Shown here piece after piece: positions 20,401 to 28,425 of a stretch of DNA of 64,000 nt. Source of the DNA: Clostridioides difficile ATCC 9689 = DSM 1296 (GTDB taxonomy: Bacteria; Bacillota; Clostridia; Peptostreptococcales; Peptostreptococcaceae); NCBI RefSeq assembly GCF_001077535.1, contig NZ_CP011968.1:3100001-3164000 (forward strand), given 5' to 3'. Position numbers and translations under genes: made by a program. The notes under the pieces are model-generated. The model had not been told where the DNA came from. It did not search any database and saw only the letters and a list, made by a program, of their open reading frames with translations. The number at the start of each line of letters is the position of its first letter. Positions within the stretch are counted from its first letter, which is position 1.

Positions 20401-23400
20401 CATATACTGTGATTTCATCTCCTGCTCTAGCAGCTACTCCTAATGCCTGCCAGTCATTTTGCATACCTAAATTATTGGAATTTACAGTATACTGTCCATT
20501 TTTATCTTTATATTTTCCTAATTTATTTATTTCTTGATTTACAGTAGTTACATCAGTAAGTGTGGCTCTATCATTATATAAGTCTTGAGCTAATTTTAAT
20601 TCTCTCTCAATAACTGTCTTATATGGATGATATTCTCCACTAGCTTTATCTGGAGTATTTAATCTATCTTTTAATTCAGTTATTTTTTCTTGAGTTACAT
20701 CTTCTTTTAATTCAACTTGTAGGTCATCCATAAATAGATTTCTTACATCATCTTCTATACTGTCATACTCATAAAACTTAAGTTCTGATATATTAGACTT
20801 ATATGAATAGGATGAGCAAACACTTACTTGTATTTTGGTAGCAGTTATTGGTTCTTTTAATCTAACCATTACATACTTATTATTATTTATAGGGTCTGTC
20901 TTTGTTTCAAAAGGAACATCCCCCAGATTGTGTAATTGACCATTTTCATCCCAATATCGTACCTCAAAGTCATTTATTGTCTTATCAGAAACATCAAAAC
21001 GAGGTGTAGCCATAAAAGTATCCATAGTATAAGATTTATCAAAAGTTATTATTGGTCCTCTATTCGTTCCCTCAGCTGCATTATATGTTGGGAATGTCCA
21101 ATGTGTTGTAAAGTCCCCATCTACTACATTGAATTTATCAAATGGATTTTTATCACTATATTCACTTTTGTCATATCCTGCTGGATAAGTAACATCTACA
21201 ATGTGATTTGTTGGTATTCCAAATCCACCATTCTCTTTAGGAGTATTAATTAATCTATAGTTAGGTGTTGTTGGTGCATCCATGCTTTCAGTTGTACCTA
21301 TATATGTTTTAGACATTCCACTAGTTCCCAAGTGGTTAGTAGCTGTCATTCTAACTTCATATGTTGTATTATCCTTAAGACCTTCTATCTTTGAACTTGT
21401 CCCACGAATAAGCTTATCATTGTATTTTATCCAAGACCCATTAGAACCTTTTTCTTTATAGTACAAGTCAAAGTCTTTAGCTTGTTTATGATTTTTCCAG
21501 CTTACATCAAGAGATTTAAATTTACCTTTAACATTTATACCTTCTGGTGGTTCTGGTTTTGTGTCTGGAACAACTTGAAATTCTAATATACTATCTGGGC
21601 TAAATTGTATAGGTTTATAGTTTGAATCTACATTTTCTGGTACTCCGTCTAAGTTTTCTGGTGTTGCATCTTTATAACCACTAGACCAATCTCCATTTAA
21701 AGATTGTATGCTAACCCTATATAGTCCATATGCTTCTATATCTCTAACTTCTATTGTATTTTTACTAGTTTGTAATTTTTTAGTAGATAATACTTTTCCC
21801 TTACTATCAATTTTGTCTAGTATAAGTTCGTATGCTGATACATTTACTTCATTATTCCAATAAAAAGATATTTTTTCATTTCCAACAGCAGTGCTAGTCG
21901 ATATTTTATTTATTTTAGGTATATTCATCTCTGGTTTTGGTATTTCTTTATATACATTGTTTAAAAATTCAACTTTTGATATTTCTGCAAGATTTCTATC
22001 ATTTGCTGTTGTAGCTGTTATTTTTATAGTTATCTTTTTTACTGCTACTTGTTTACCAAGATTTATTACTATATCACTATTTTGAACATCTGCATATGTT
22101 TCTAATGCTGACCTACTATATGTAGATGTTGTAAAGTTATCATCTTTACTGATATTATCCCCTTCTTTTGGAGTATCTTCATCTGAATTAGGTTTATCCA
22201 TTGATGAATTTTCTTTATCATTATTTTTATCTTGATTGGTATTAGAGTTTGCTTCTTGTTTATCGCTATTTTCCTGTTGTTTATCATTATTTTCATCTTT
22301 ATTATTTGAGTTATTATCAGTCTGGTTTATATTTTCATCTTTATTATTTACTTCTTCTTGATTTACTTCTTCTTGTTCGTTATTTACTTCCTCTTGTTGC
22401 TCCTCATCTTTTAAGTTTTTCATATATTCTTTGTTTTCATAAGGAATCTGTTGAATATTACCATCTTTGTCAGTAACCTCAACTATTCCTTTTGCTGGAG
22501 CAGTACCTTCTGGAGCTTTTATATTGATGACTTCCATATTAAGTGCTTCTGATAAAGCTATATCCATTACTGCTGGTTTTTCCTCAGATATTTCATCATT
22601 TTTTGAAGATATTGTAACTCCATTATTTTCTCCACTAAATAAATTTTCTACATTACCATTAATATCTACATCACTATTTCCTTTTAATTCAACCTTACTT
22701 GTATCTACTATAGGATTGGTAGATACTATACTTTCTAGGCTTTTTGCATCTTCACTTTGTCCTAAATTTTTCTGTACATAATCTAAGTCAACAATATCTA
22801 CCTTTCCATCTCTATTTAAATCAAATTCTCTTTTATTTGAATCTATATTCTCTAAAACCTTATTATAATCACTCTTATCTACTTTACCGTCTCCATTTAC
22901 ATCACCCATTAAGAATAATTCATAATTTAAAGGTTTATTTTTATTATCTACACTTGCTCTATTGCTTAATAAGACTCTTTGTGAATAACTTGATATATCA
23001 ATGTCTTTAATTTCTTTGTTCTTAAATCCAGCTCCAGAGACTTCTACATTGTATTTTCCAACAGGTAAATTATTAAATACAATATTATAATATGATATAT
23101 TCTCATCTTTATTTTTTATTTCACTTCTACTTGCAGATAATTTTTTTATAGTATATTCTATATTATCTGTCCCAACATTTACTGTTCCTGAATCTTTTTC
23201 TCCAAGCTTTATTATTCCACTATTGTTACTATCATCTTTTAATCGTAACTGCATATTAGTCATACTTTCTGACTCGCTATTTTTTATTGGCAGTGAAAAA
23301 TTTAAATCTACTTCAAGACTCCCCCTTAACTTTTCTGTAACTGATTTTTCAACTGCCCTTAGCTTCCCCTCTAATATAGGTTCTGCAAAAACGTTTAGTG

Positions 23401-23449
23401 GTGCACTACACATAGATACTGCTAGTACACAAGATATTGCCTTTTTCAT
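17486..23449 (-). CDS. Large secreted protein with dockerin-like EF-hands, FN3, discoidin and M60-type metallopeptidase domains (CD2797-like)
   Basis: This 1987-residue protein has a signal peptide (to about residue 22). A dockerin-like EF-hand pair spans about 182-228 (GDVNGDGKVD and DLNRDGKVD). An Asn/Glu/Lys-rich low-complexity tract covers about 345-430. FN3-like domains lie around 510-720, and an F5/8-type C (discoidin) domain around 745-900. An M60-like peptidase region (about 995-1450) has HEIGH at 1298-1302 and a downstream Glu at 1313 (YSETSNN), matching HExxHx(8-28)E. A second discoidin-like domain lies at about 1690-1850. There are no CWB2 modules and no sortase motif. Family knowledge: M60-like enzymes cleave mucin-type glycoproteins. 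It was historically called a calcium-binding adhesin, which the EF-hands support. A c-di-GMP-I riboswitch precedes it. Confidence 0.88.
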   Translation of the reverse strand: MKKAISCVLAVSMCSAPLNVFAEPILEGKLRAVEKSVTEKLRGSLEVDLNFSLPIKNSESESMTNMQLRLKDDSNNSGIIKLGEKDSGTVNVGTDNIEYTIKKLSASRSEIKNKDENISYYNIVFNNLPVGKYNVEVSGAGFKNKEIKDIDISSYSQRVLLSNRASVDNKNKPLNYELFLMGDVNGDGKVDKSDYNKVLENIDSNKREFDLNRDGKVDIVDLDYVQKNLGQSEDAKSLESIVSTNPIVDTSKVELKGNSDVDINGNVENLFSGENNGVTISSKNDEISEEKPAVMDIALSEALNMEVINIKAPEGTAPAKGIVEVTDKDGNIQQIPYENKEYMKNLKDEEQQEEVNNEQEEVNQEEVNNKDENINQTDNNSNNKDENNDKQQENSDKQEANSNTNQDKNNDKENSSMDKPNSDEDTPKEGDNISKDDNFTTSTYSRSALETYADVQNSDIVINLGKQVAVKKITIKITATTANDRNLAEISKVEFLNNVYKEIPKPEMNIPKINKISTSTAVGNEKISFYWNNEVNVSAYELILDKIDSKGKVLSTKKLQTSKNTIEVRDIEAYGLYRVSIQSLNGDWSSGYKDATPENLDGVPENVDSNYKPIQFSPDSILEFQVVPDTKPEPPEGINVKGKFKSLDVSWKNHKQAKDFDLYYKEKGSNGSWIKYNDKLIRGTSSKIEGLKDNTTYEVRMTATNHLGTSGMSKTYIGTTESMDAPTTPNYRLINTPKENGGFGIPTNHIVDVTYPAGYDKSEYSDKNPFDKFNVVDGDFTTHWTFPTYNAAEGTNRGPIITFDKSYTMDTFMATPRFDVSDKTINDFEVRYWDENGQLHNLGDVPFETKTDPINNNKYVMVRLKEPITATKIQVSVCSSYSYKSNISELKFYEYDSIEDDVRNLFMDDLQVELKEDVTQEKITELKDRLNTPDKASGEYHPYKTVIERELKLAQDLYNDRATLTDVTTVNQEINKLGKYKDKNGQYTVNSNNLGMQNDWQALGVAARAGDEITVYVGSKSGKTPKLIYTQYYGESGAYKSGEINLNTGKNVIQLSKLHSLDIECGGSLYIRYAEDTPSGGDIKVRVAGATKIPHLNLNGTINDKSPAGVSESKKKIKAYIEELAKYKDAVKGEPYYPGTNVGNSYGYSEKTGVLNTTDIESDKVTLNVPATAVYQGISKGNADLNTQVDRLYNSMLAWEQIMDLVYSERGVFKTQDLDGNGTVDDNEFNLTKNDMAPKSRMNIKYQRMFIGAFMYASGLHVGVEYGSVPGLMNGVPFQIDDSGKATGGNLFGWGIGHEIGHVTDIGKMTYSETSNNVLALLAQTFDDKTHSRLEGSTMDKIYEHVTSNSLGIPSNVFERLGMLWQLHLAYDDDFTGSMLKNNSDADLSNDTFYAKISRKYRALSSSDPINSLPKDQMLVAMASSVVEKDLRDYFKAWGVEITPELNSIMDSKNYEKESRKIQYVNDEARRKILNENIASMAKDTKVSASFSDGIQSGSLVKSNKISIDLDVDKDKDKILGYEIIRSDGNYLDGENGTQVKYRTVGFVDAKGNSKTKFTDNISPLNNRAFTYKVVAYDYHLNPTEEFEVGTVKLSDEGKINKSAWSFITNTVSDGDVRTENDSHGPLQNPEIDNIKDNDASTTYKGKIISKAEWNKDPQKDPDINVEENPYIMVDMKETLPIVGLKYTKPEAEARKFSLKGLFNFRKNTSTTYNPLTNYKIQVSNDKKNWEDVSQGTFEYGQDLVGGGKDQDNEARVTFNKDGKLWTYQARYVKLISNNKSNIEVAELDIIGPPGDNIEIGTMNNADETRTNGIGKLAEDYVYQSDDSSTSEDETGKIPAGSIVITGEYSGNPAFNLPLLIDKNNKTISGEALLFAEVPEKGELGEISKGTWVYYMPKENFDSLSDKVKAELYRYNDLQGDTPVGQRFVSDTMYVPVGAKNYDELKTISLTDSNSKARKATRNSIDISNKKVITVSNKVKGNIVRDK

Positions 23450-23514
23450 GAAATAACAATCCTCCCTTAATAAATATCTAATTTTTCATGAATTTAAATA
23501 CTATAAGTTTCAGA

Positions 23515-23545
23515 CAATAAAAAAAGACACTCAAAGAGAATCTTA
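23515..23545 (-). terminator. Intrinsic terminator of the c-di-GMP-I riboswitch (giant M60 gene)
   Basis: On the minus strand AAGATTCTC and GAGTGTCTT form the stem, followed by TTTTTTT. The CTCTTT of its 5-prime arm can alternatively pair with AAAGAG just after the aptamer, giving a mutually exclusive antiterminator. Confidence 0.7.
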
Positions 23546-23574
23546 ATTATAAAATAAAAAGACTTTACTCTTTT

Positions 23575-23649
23575 TAGCAACTGGCTGATATGGCTTTAAA
23601 AGCTTTAATCCCTATAGTTTTGCGTCATTAGATTTCCCTAATTTTGCCA
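23575..23649 (-). ncRNA. c-di-GMP-I (GEMM-I) riboswitch aptamer
   Basis: On the minus strand the GEMM-I landmarks appear in order: GGCAAA, GGGAAA tetraloop-type hairpin, GACGCAAAACTATAGGG, then ATATCAGCCAGTTGC closing the aptamer. A terminator follows within about 35 bases, before the ATG at 23449. The layout predicts ligand-induced termination, an OFF switch, as for zmp1. Expression of the M60 protein should thus be highest at low c-di-GMP, in motile cells. Confidence 0.9.
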
Positions 23650-23829
23650 TTTAATTTTCACTACTTTCTTACCCATTTTATACTATATTTAAACTTTTTA
23701 ATACAATTTTTTTAGATTAAATTATAAAAAAATAACATTTATATTAATTTATTAATATAAATGTTATTTTCCATTATAATTTAATTATTTATATAGCTTC
23801 CTTACAAGCATAATTTTGTGTATATTTTC

Positions 23830-25233
23830 TTATTCTTTATATCTTCCATAAAATTCATGTGTAGCATATAGATTCTTATCTCCTGTTATAGCTATACCAA
23901 ATCCCATTATTTCATACCCTTTATGCAACATATTAGTTCCTTCTTCTGGATTTGTCTTCCACTCATTAAAAATAAAGTTTCCTATATCATCTGCATCTCT
24001 ATTTGTATATACAGGTTTATCTGGAATTTTATATTTAATTATATTTTCACCTTGAACTGCTATATATCCAGGTTTAATCTCACTCCAATCTAAGTATTTC
24101 AAAAAAGTAGAATATGAATTTTTTCCATTTATCGTATGAGATAAAGTCTTCTTATTTGCCATTAAATTAGACCAATCATTTGCTAGACCCTCTAATCTGC
24201 TTGCTACAGATAACGCTCTTACTCCATTCTCTTTTCTATACTGCTTTGTAAGAGCATATACTTTACCCTTTATTCTCTCTTTAAATGCTCTATCATTTGG
24301 ATTGTAATATAAACCTTGTTGATTTGGTGAAGCTTGATTTATACATTGCTTGATAACATTCTGATTTATGCCTCCTAGTACAGTCAATTTGTCTGCACCA
24401 CTTAAAATACTCTTGTTACTGCCATTTTCAACTAAAACTACAGGAGCATTTTTTGCTATTGTAGAGGCAGCCAAAGCGTCTGTTAATTGTAAGCCTTTAC
24501 TTAGATAAAATTCTTTACTATTTTTATAAAACTCTTGTATAACTATCTTATTAGTTTCAAATCTATCTGTGCCACCCAATCTAATAGAATTTGTGCTCTT
24601 AACTAATTCGTCGCTGATTATTTCACTAGAACCAAGCGCATAACTCTTTAAGCCTGTCGTGTCAAATCCCACACTATTTCCATCTGTAAGTATTATAGGT
24701 ACTCCATCTCTAGCAGCTACTGGTGATGCACTTATCGCATCTGCTTCTCCTGTAAATCCATTGGCTATAATTACTTTATCTATTGGCTTAATTTCTTTGA
24801 TTTTTTCAGCTATTTTTATACTTGTATCAAATCTATTTTCACCAAATATTCTTTGTACAACCTTCTTTTTGGATAGTAACTGATTCTCAACATTTTTACT
24901 TATTGTTGATTCTGAGCCTATTATATACACAGTCTTTGCTTTGTTTAATCTTTCCATAGTTGTGTTTGGAATCTGGTTTTGTTTTGTCATCAAAATAGGC
25001 GCATTTAAGGCTCCAGCTAAACCACTTGCACTTAGACCATCTGCTAAGCTATTATCTGAGTTGATTAGTATTGCTGTATTGTAGTTTTGCTTATCTGCTA
25101 TTTTTGCTGCTGTCTCATATCTGTCATTCCCTTTTATTTGCTCAACTGATGTCAACGCATTTACCATAGGAGTATTTACCATTACTAAAAATAGTGTAAG
25201 TCCTATAGCTAATATCTTTTTACTATTCTTCAT
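23830..25233 (-). CDS. cwp9: Cell-wall protein Cwp9 (CWB2 x3 + CAP domain)
   Basis: The 467-residue protein has a signal peptide (MKNSKKILAIGLTLFLVMVN), three CWB2 modules (about 30-315; RYETAAKIAD, DGLSASGLAG, PILMTK, VYIIGS) and a C-terminal CAP/SCP domain (about 325-467; RKENGVRALS, LSHTINGKN, GENIIKY, THEFYGR). It resembles Cwp11/Cwp12 but lacks their Ig-like domain, so CWB2 joins CAP almost directly. The start is the ATG at 25233, 10 bases after GGGGG; an upstream ATG has no ribosome site. Number assigned from remembered gene order. Confidence 0.85.
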   Translation of the reverse strand: MKNSKKILAIGLTLFLVMVNTPMVNALTSVEQIKGNDRYETAAKIADKQNYNTAILINSDNSLADGLSASGLAGALNAPILMTKQNQIPNTTMERLNKAKTVYIIGSESTISKNVENQLLSKKKVVQRIFGENRFDTSIKIAEKIKEIKPIDKVIIANGFTGEADAISASPVAARDGVPIILTDGNSVGFDTTGLKSYALGSSEIISDELVKSTNSIRLGGTDRFETNKIVIQEFYKNSKEFYLSKGLQLTDALAASTIAKNAPVVLVENGSNKSILSGADKLTVLGGINQNVIKQCINQASPNQQGLYYNPNDRAFKERIKGKVYALTKQYRKENGVRALSVASRLEGLANDWSNLMANKKTLSHTINGKNSYSTFLKYLDWSEIKPGYIAVQGENIIKYKIPDKPVYTNRDADDIGNFIFNEWKTNPEEGTNMLHKGYEIMGFGIAITGDKNLYATHEFYGRYKE

Positions 25234-25532
25234 ATTATTTTCTACCCCCAATGTACTTTTCATATTTTTTATTAGTACTCATACTTATTTTTAATCAAAA
25301 GTTACAATTTTGTTACCATATTTTATATATGATACCATAGTTATCCATACAACTCAAACAATATACCTAAAGTTTTTATTCTCTATAAATTCAAAACATT
25401 ATAATTTATTTTATTTAATTAAGTTATAAGTTCAAAATAATTTATGTTAGTAATATGTTTAATCATTATAAGAAGTATCTTTTTATAATAATTTTTGCAA
25501 TATGAATTTCTCAACATTATAATCAAAAAATA

Positions 25533-25575
25533 AAATAAGGTATCTCAATCTAATTCTAAATGAGACACCTTATTT
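25533..25575 (-). terminator. Terminator of cwp8
   Basis: AAATAAGGTATCTCA and TGAGACACCTTATTT form a 15-base stem with one mismatch, flanked by A/T tracts, about 120 bases downstream of the cwp8 stop. The remainder of the 25234-25694 gap is AT-rich and holds the cwp9 promoter region; no ORF is seen. Confidence 0.8.
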
Positions 25576-25694
25576 TTATTATTTTATCTTGTTATTTGTA
25601 TATTTTATAATATCTACACTATGTCTTACATATTAACGCATTGTATAATCATATATTATCTAAATAAACTTTTAATATTAATTCCTATATCTTA

Positions 25695-27590
25695 TTAGTT
25701 CTTAGTAAATAAGTTTATTTTTTCTGCTATTTTTTCAATAGCGTTTTTAGCTATTCCTTCACCTATTTGTACTAACTTAGTAGCATTCTTAAGTCTTAAC
25801 TCAACTACTTCTTCTTGTGATTTAGAAAGTTCTTCTGTAGTTAATACTATTGGAGCCTTTGAACTAGCTGCAAGTGGTGCTGCTGTAAGTGCATCAACTA
25901 ATTGTCCATTTCCACCTACATAACCATCTTTTGCTACATATGCTTTAGTTGCACCTGCATAGTATTTATTGATTACTTTAGCATTAGTATCTTTTCTATT
26001 TTCTCCAGCTAATCTTTCAACTTTATTATTTAAATCTATATCAACTAATTTGTCTTCAACTTCTTTTGATACAGAATTTTCTCCACCCACTATTTCTAAT
26101 TCTTTTCCTTTTAATAATTTTTCAGCATTTGCATCTAATTCGTTACCTGTAACTATTATTGGAGCACCAAATTGAGCAGCTCTAGCTGATATACTCATAG
26201 CATCAGCTTCTCCATTTCCACCTACTACAAAAGCAGTCTTAAATGTATCTTTTAATTGTTTTGCTATTTCTAAAGAAGTTTCAAATCTATCTTCTCCAGA
26301 AACTCTCTCAACTTTACTTAAACCTAATTTAGAAAGTTTTTCTTCAGTTTCTTTTGATACTTTAGATTCTCCACCTACTATATATATTTTCTTAGAAGAT
26401 AGATTACTTCCAAGTACTCTTAATATTTCAGCTTCTATTTCTGATGGTAGTGAATCTTTTTTAGATAATAATATTGGTGCATTTTTTTGAGAGGCAAGTG
26501 GTGCTGATGCTAATCCATCAACTATAGCATCTTCTCCAACTAAAATTATAGCTTCTGCTTCTCCATCTTTGAATCTCTCTTTACTAACTTCTACTGCTGT
26601 TGTAAATCTTGAATCACCAGATAAAACTTCTACTTTTAATTCTTTTCCACCTTTTACATCAGTTAATACTTTGTGTAAGTCTCTAACTAACTTATGGTTT
26701 TTACTTGAAACACTTATTGTTTCTGGCTTTTCATTTGCCTTGCTTAAAACTATATCAAAGCTTGATTTTTCTGGTTTATCTTTATCATCACTATCTTCTT
26801 GTTCTTGAGTAAGGATTGCTTCATTTTCAAATGTTAAAGCATATCCATTTTTAACTTTATTAACTATTTCTCTTCCTAATGTAGTTAATCTAATTCCATC
26901 AAATAATTCTTCTGCTGATATGTCTTGTAAATCTGCGTTTTTAACTGTTATCGTATGTAATTCTTTTGAATCTATGTCACTATAACTCTTTTCATAACCT
27001 TCAAAAGTACCTTCTTCTGATGTTATCACTTTTGAGAAATCTAAATGTTGGTCTCCTACATTTAATGTAATAACATTTGCTGAATCTTTTGCTCTTTTTA
27101 CTTCAACTGTATTTGTAGATTTTATAGTTGCTGTTAACTTGTTATCAGAATCTTCTGCTAAAGTTGCATTGTAAGCATTAACTGCATCTACTATTTCTTG
27201 AGCAGTTTTGTAGTTTTCAATTTTATAGTCAACTACTTTTCCACCTAACACTTGATGTCCTTTATCTTGAATAGTAACTTTTAAACTTTGCCCTTCTGTT
27301 AAAGAGTTTATCTTATTTTGTAATTGAGTTGCATTAGTTAAGTTTACATTGTCTACTTTTATATCGTAAACTCTATCATTTACATTTGCTCCTGCTTTTG
27401 TATCTTCAAACTTAACTTCTAATGCTTTTCTAACCTCTTCGATTAGTTTAGCAGAATCTTTCGCACTTACTGTGTAATTTTTATCAACATTTTCTGTCAC
27501 AGTATTGTCTGCGAATATTGGTGCTGCTGCACTCATAACTGTAGCACCTGCCATTACTATTGCCATACTTCTCTTTTTGTTGCTTAACAT
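25695..27590 (-). CDS. cwp8: Cell-wall protein Cwp8 (SlpA-like architecture)
   Basis: The 631-residue protein has a signal peptide (MLSNKKRSMAIVMAGATVMSAAAPIFA-DN), an N-terminal half built like Cwp2/SlpA low-molecular-weight regions (VSAKDSAKLIEEVRKAL; SKELHTITVKNADLQDISAEE), and three C-terminal CWB2 modules (about 330-631; RFTTAVEVSK, DGLASAPLAS, PILLSKK, IYIVGG). Compared with Cwp2, the repeated LQDISAEELFDGIRLT / LNTVSPQDLYDGYRLT segment shows that the N-terminal halves are homologous too. GGAGG precedes the ATG at 27590. Number assigned from remembered gene order. Confidence 0.87.
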   Translation of the reverse strand: MLSNKKRSMAIVMAGATVMSAAAPIFADNTVTENVDKNYTVSAKDSAKLIEEVRKALEVKFEDTKAGANVNDRVYDIKVDNVNLTNATQLQNKINSLTEGQSLKVTIQDKGHQVLGGKVVDYKIENYKTAQEIVDAVNAYNATLAEDSDNKLTATIKSTNTVEVKRAKDSANVITLNVGDQHLDFSKVITSEEGTFEGYEKSYSDIDSKELHTITVKNADLQDISAEELFDGIRLTTLGREIVNKVKNGYALTFENEAILTQEQEDSDDKDKPEKSSFDIVLSKANEKPETISVSSKNHKLVRDLHKVLTDVKGGKELKVEVLSGDSRFTTAVEVSKERFKDGEAEAIILVGEDAIVDGLASAPLASQKNAPILLSKKDSLPSEIEAEILRVLGSNLSSKKIYIVGGESKVSKETEEKLSKLGLSKVERVSGEDRFETSLEIAKQLKDTFKTAFVVGGNGEADAMSISARAAQFGAPIIVTGNELDANAEKLLKGKELEIVGGENSVSKEVEDKLVDIDLNNKVERLAGENRKDTNAKVINKYYAGATKAYVAKDGYVGGNGQLVDALTAAPLAASSKAPIVLTTEELSKSQEEVVELRLKNATKLVQIGEGIAKNAIEKIAEKINLFTKN

Positions 27591-27630
27591 ATTTATGTCC
27601 TCCGAATATTATTTTTTATTTTTTATATTC

Positions 27631-27642
27631 GTATTTCCCACA
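27631..27642 (-). repeat. Copy 4 of the TGTGRGAAATAC element (cwp8 5-prime end)
   Basis: The minus strand reads TGTGGGAAATAC at the predicted start of the cwp8 transcript. It is followed by a CGAATAT/ATATTCG stem that ends directly against the GGAGG ribosome site. Confidence 0.55.
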
Positions 27643-27647
27643 CATAA

Positions 27648-27676
27648 ATAATATTATATATAATATTATTTTTCAA
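27648..27676 (-). promoter_or_regulatory. Putative sigma-A promoter of cwp8
   Basis: On the minus strand TTGAAA (27676-27671), 17-base spacer, TATTAT (27653-27648), the same layout relative to the TGTGRGAAATAC element as at slpA. From about 27720 to 28136 the sequence is AT-rich and I see nothing definable. Confidence 0.55.
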
Positions 27677-28136
27677 TATATTTTATGTGTTTACATAATT
27701 TACTAACACAAACACTAATAATATCTTCTTGAACCCCTTCCCCCTACTTAGCTCTCTATAATTATGCTCAAAGATAGAAATCCCTATTTTATAGTGATTT
27801 TCTACTAAACAATCATATACTAACAAAAGTATTCAAACTCCATTTTTATATACTACTATGCACTAATTTTTGCTTTACTCTTATTACTTAAATATATATC
27901 ACTAAATTAATATCTATCTCCATATATTAAAATATATAACATATTATAAAAATCATCATAAATTAGAGTTTAAAATTAAAAATTATTCTAATACATGTAA
28001 TTGATAAAAAATAAAATATAAGAGTAGCTACTTTAAAATAAATGTTCTTATATGATTAGATATTTTTGCATAATTAAACGATAAGAAATCAAATTTAATT
28101 TTACATAAATAGAATATATATTTTTATATAATAATT

Positions 28137-28190
28137 GAAAATAAAAGAGGATACCTCATAATGATAAAAGAATCACTTTGAGATACCCTC
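28137..28190 (-). terminator. Terminator of the SCIFF peptide gene
   Basis: On the minus strand GAGGGTATCTCA pairs fully with TGAGGTATCCTC (two G-U pairs) and is followed by TTTTATTTTC. Confidence 0.8.
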
Positions 28191-28216
28191 TTACAAACAA
28201 CTAAATCAATAATTTT

Positions 28217-28360
28217 CTATCTTTCACACTCTTGATTTGCAACTGTACAAGAAGTTTTACAAGCTGATTGACAAGAAGTTTGACACTCTCCACATCCACC
28301 TTTTGCAGCACTTTGCTTTAAAGTAGCTTGAGATAAAGTTTTTACATGTTTATTTTCCAT
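28217..28360 (-). CDS. scfA: Six-cysteine SCIFF ribosomal peptide precursor
   Basis: This 47-residue ORF opens MENKHVKTLSQATLKQSA and has six cysteines in its C-terminal half (positions 23, 26, 30, 34, 38, 45). That is the SCIFF pattern (six cysteines in about forty-five residues), near-universal in Clostridia. The family is modified by a radical-SAM/SPASM maturase that makes Cys-to-Thr thioethers; Thr residues sit between the cysteines here. GGAGG lies 7 bases before the ATG. The function of the mature peptide is unknown. The maturase normally encoded next to it is absent from this window; the S-layer locus begins where it would be expected. Confidence 0.92.
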   Translation of the reverse strand: MENKHVKTLSQATLKQSAAKGGCGECQTSCQSACKTSCTVANQECER

Positions 28361-28425
28361 TTTCAACGCCTCCATTTCTAATTGTTTCCTATTGATTATA
28401 TCATAAAACTACTTTAATATAAACT

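Noticed and set aside
27720-28136. Possible small gene or RNA in the longest unassigned gap
   Set aside because: Strongly AT-rich, no ORF with a ribosome site, no stable hairpin or recognised RNA motif.
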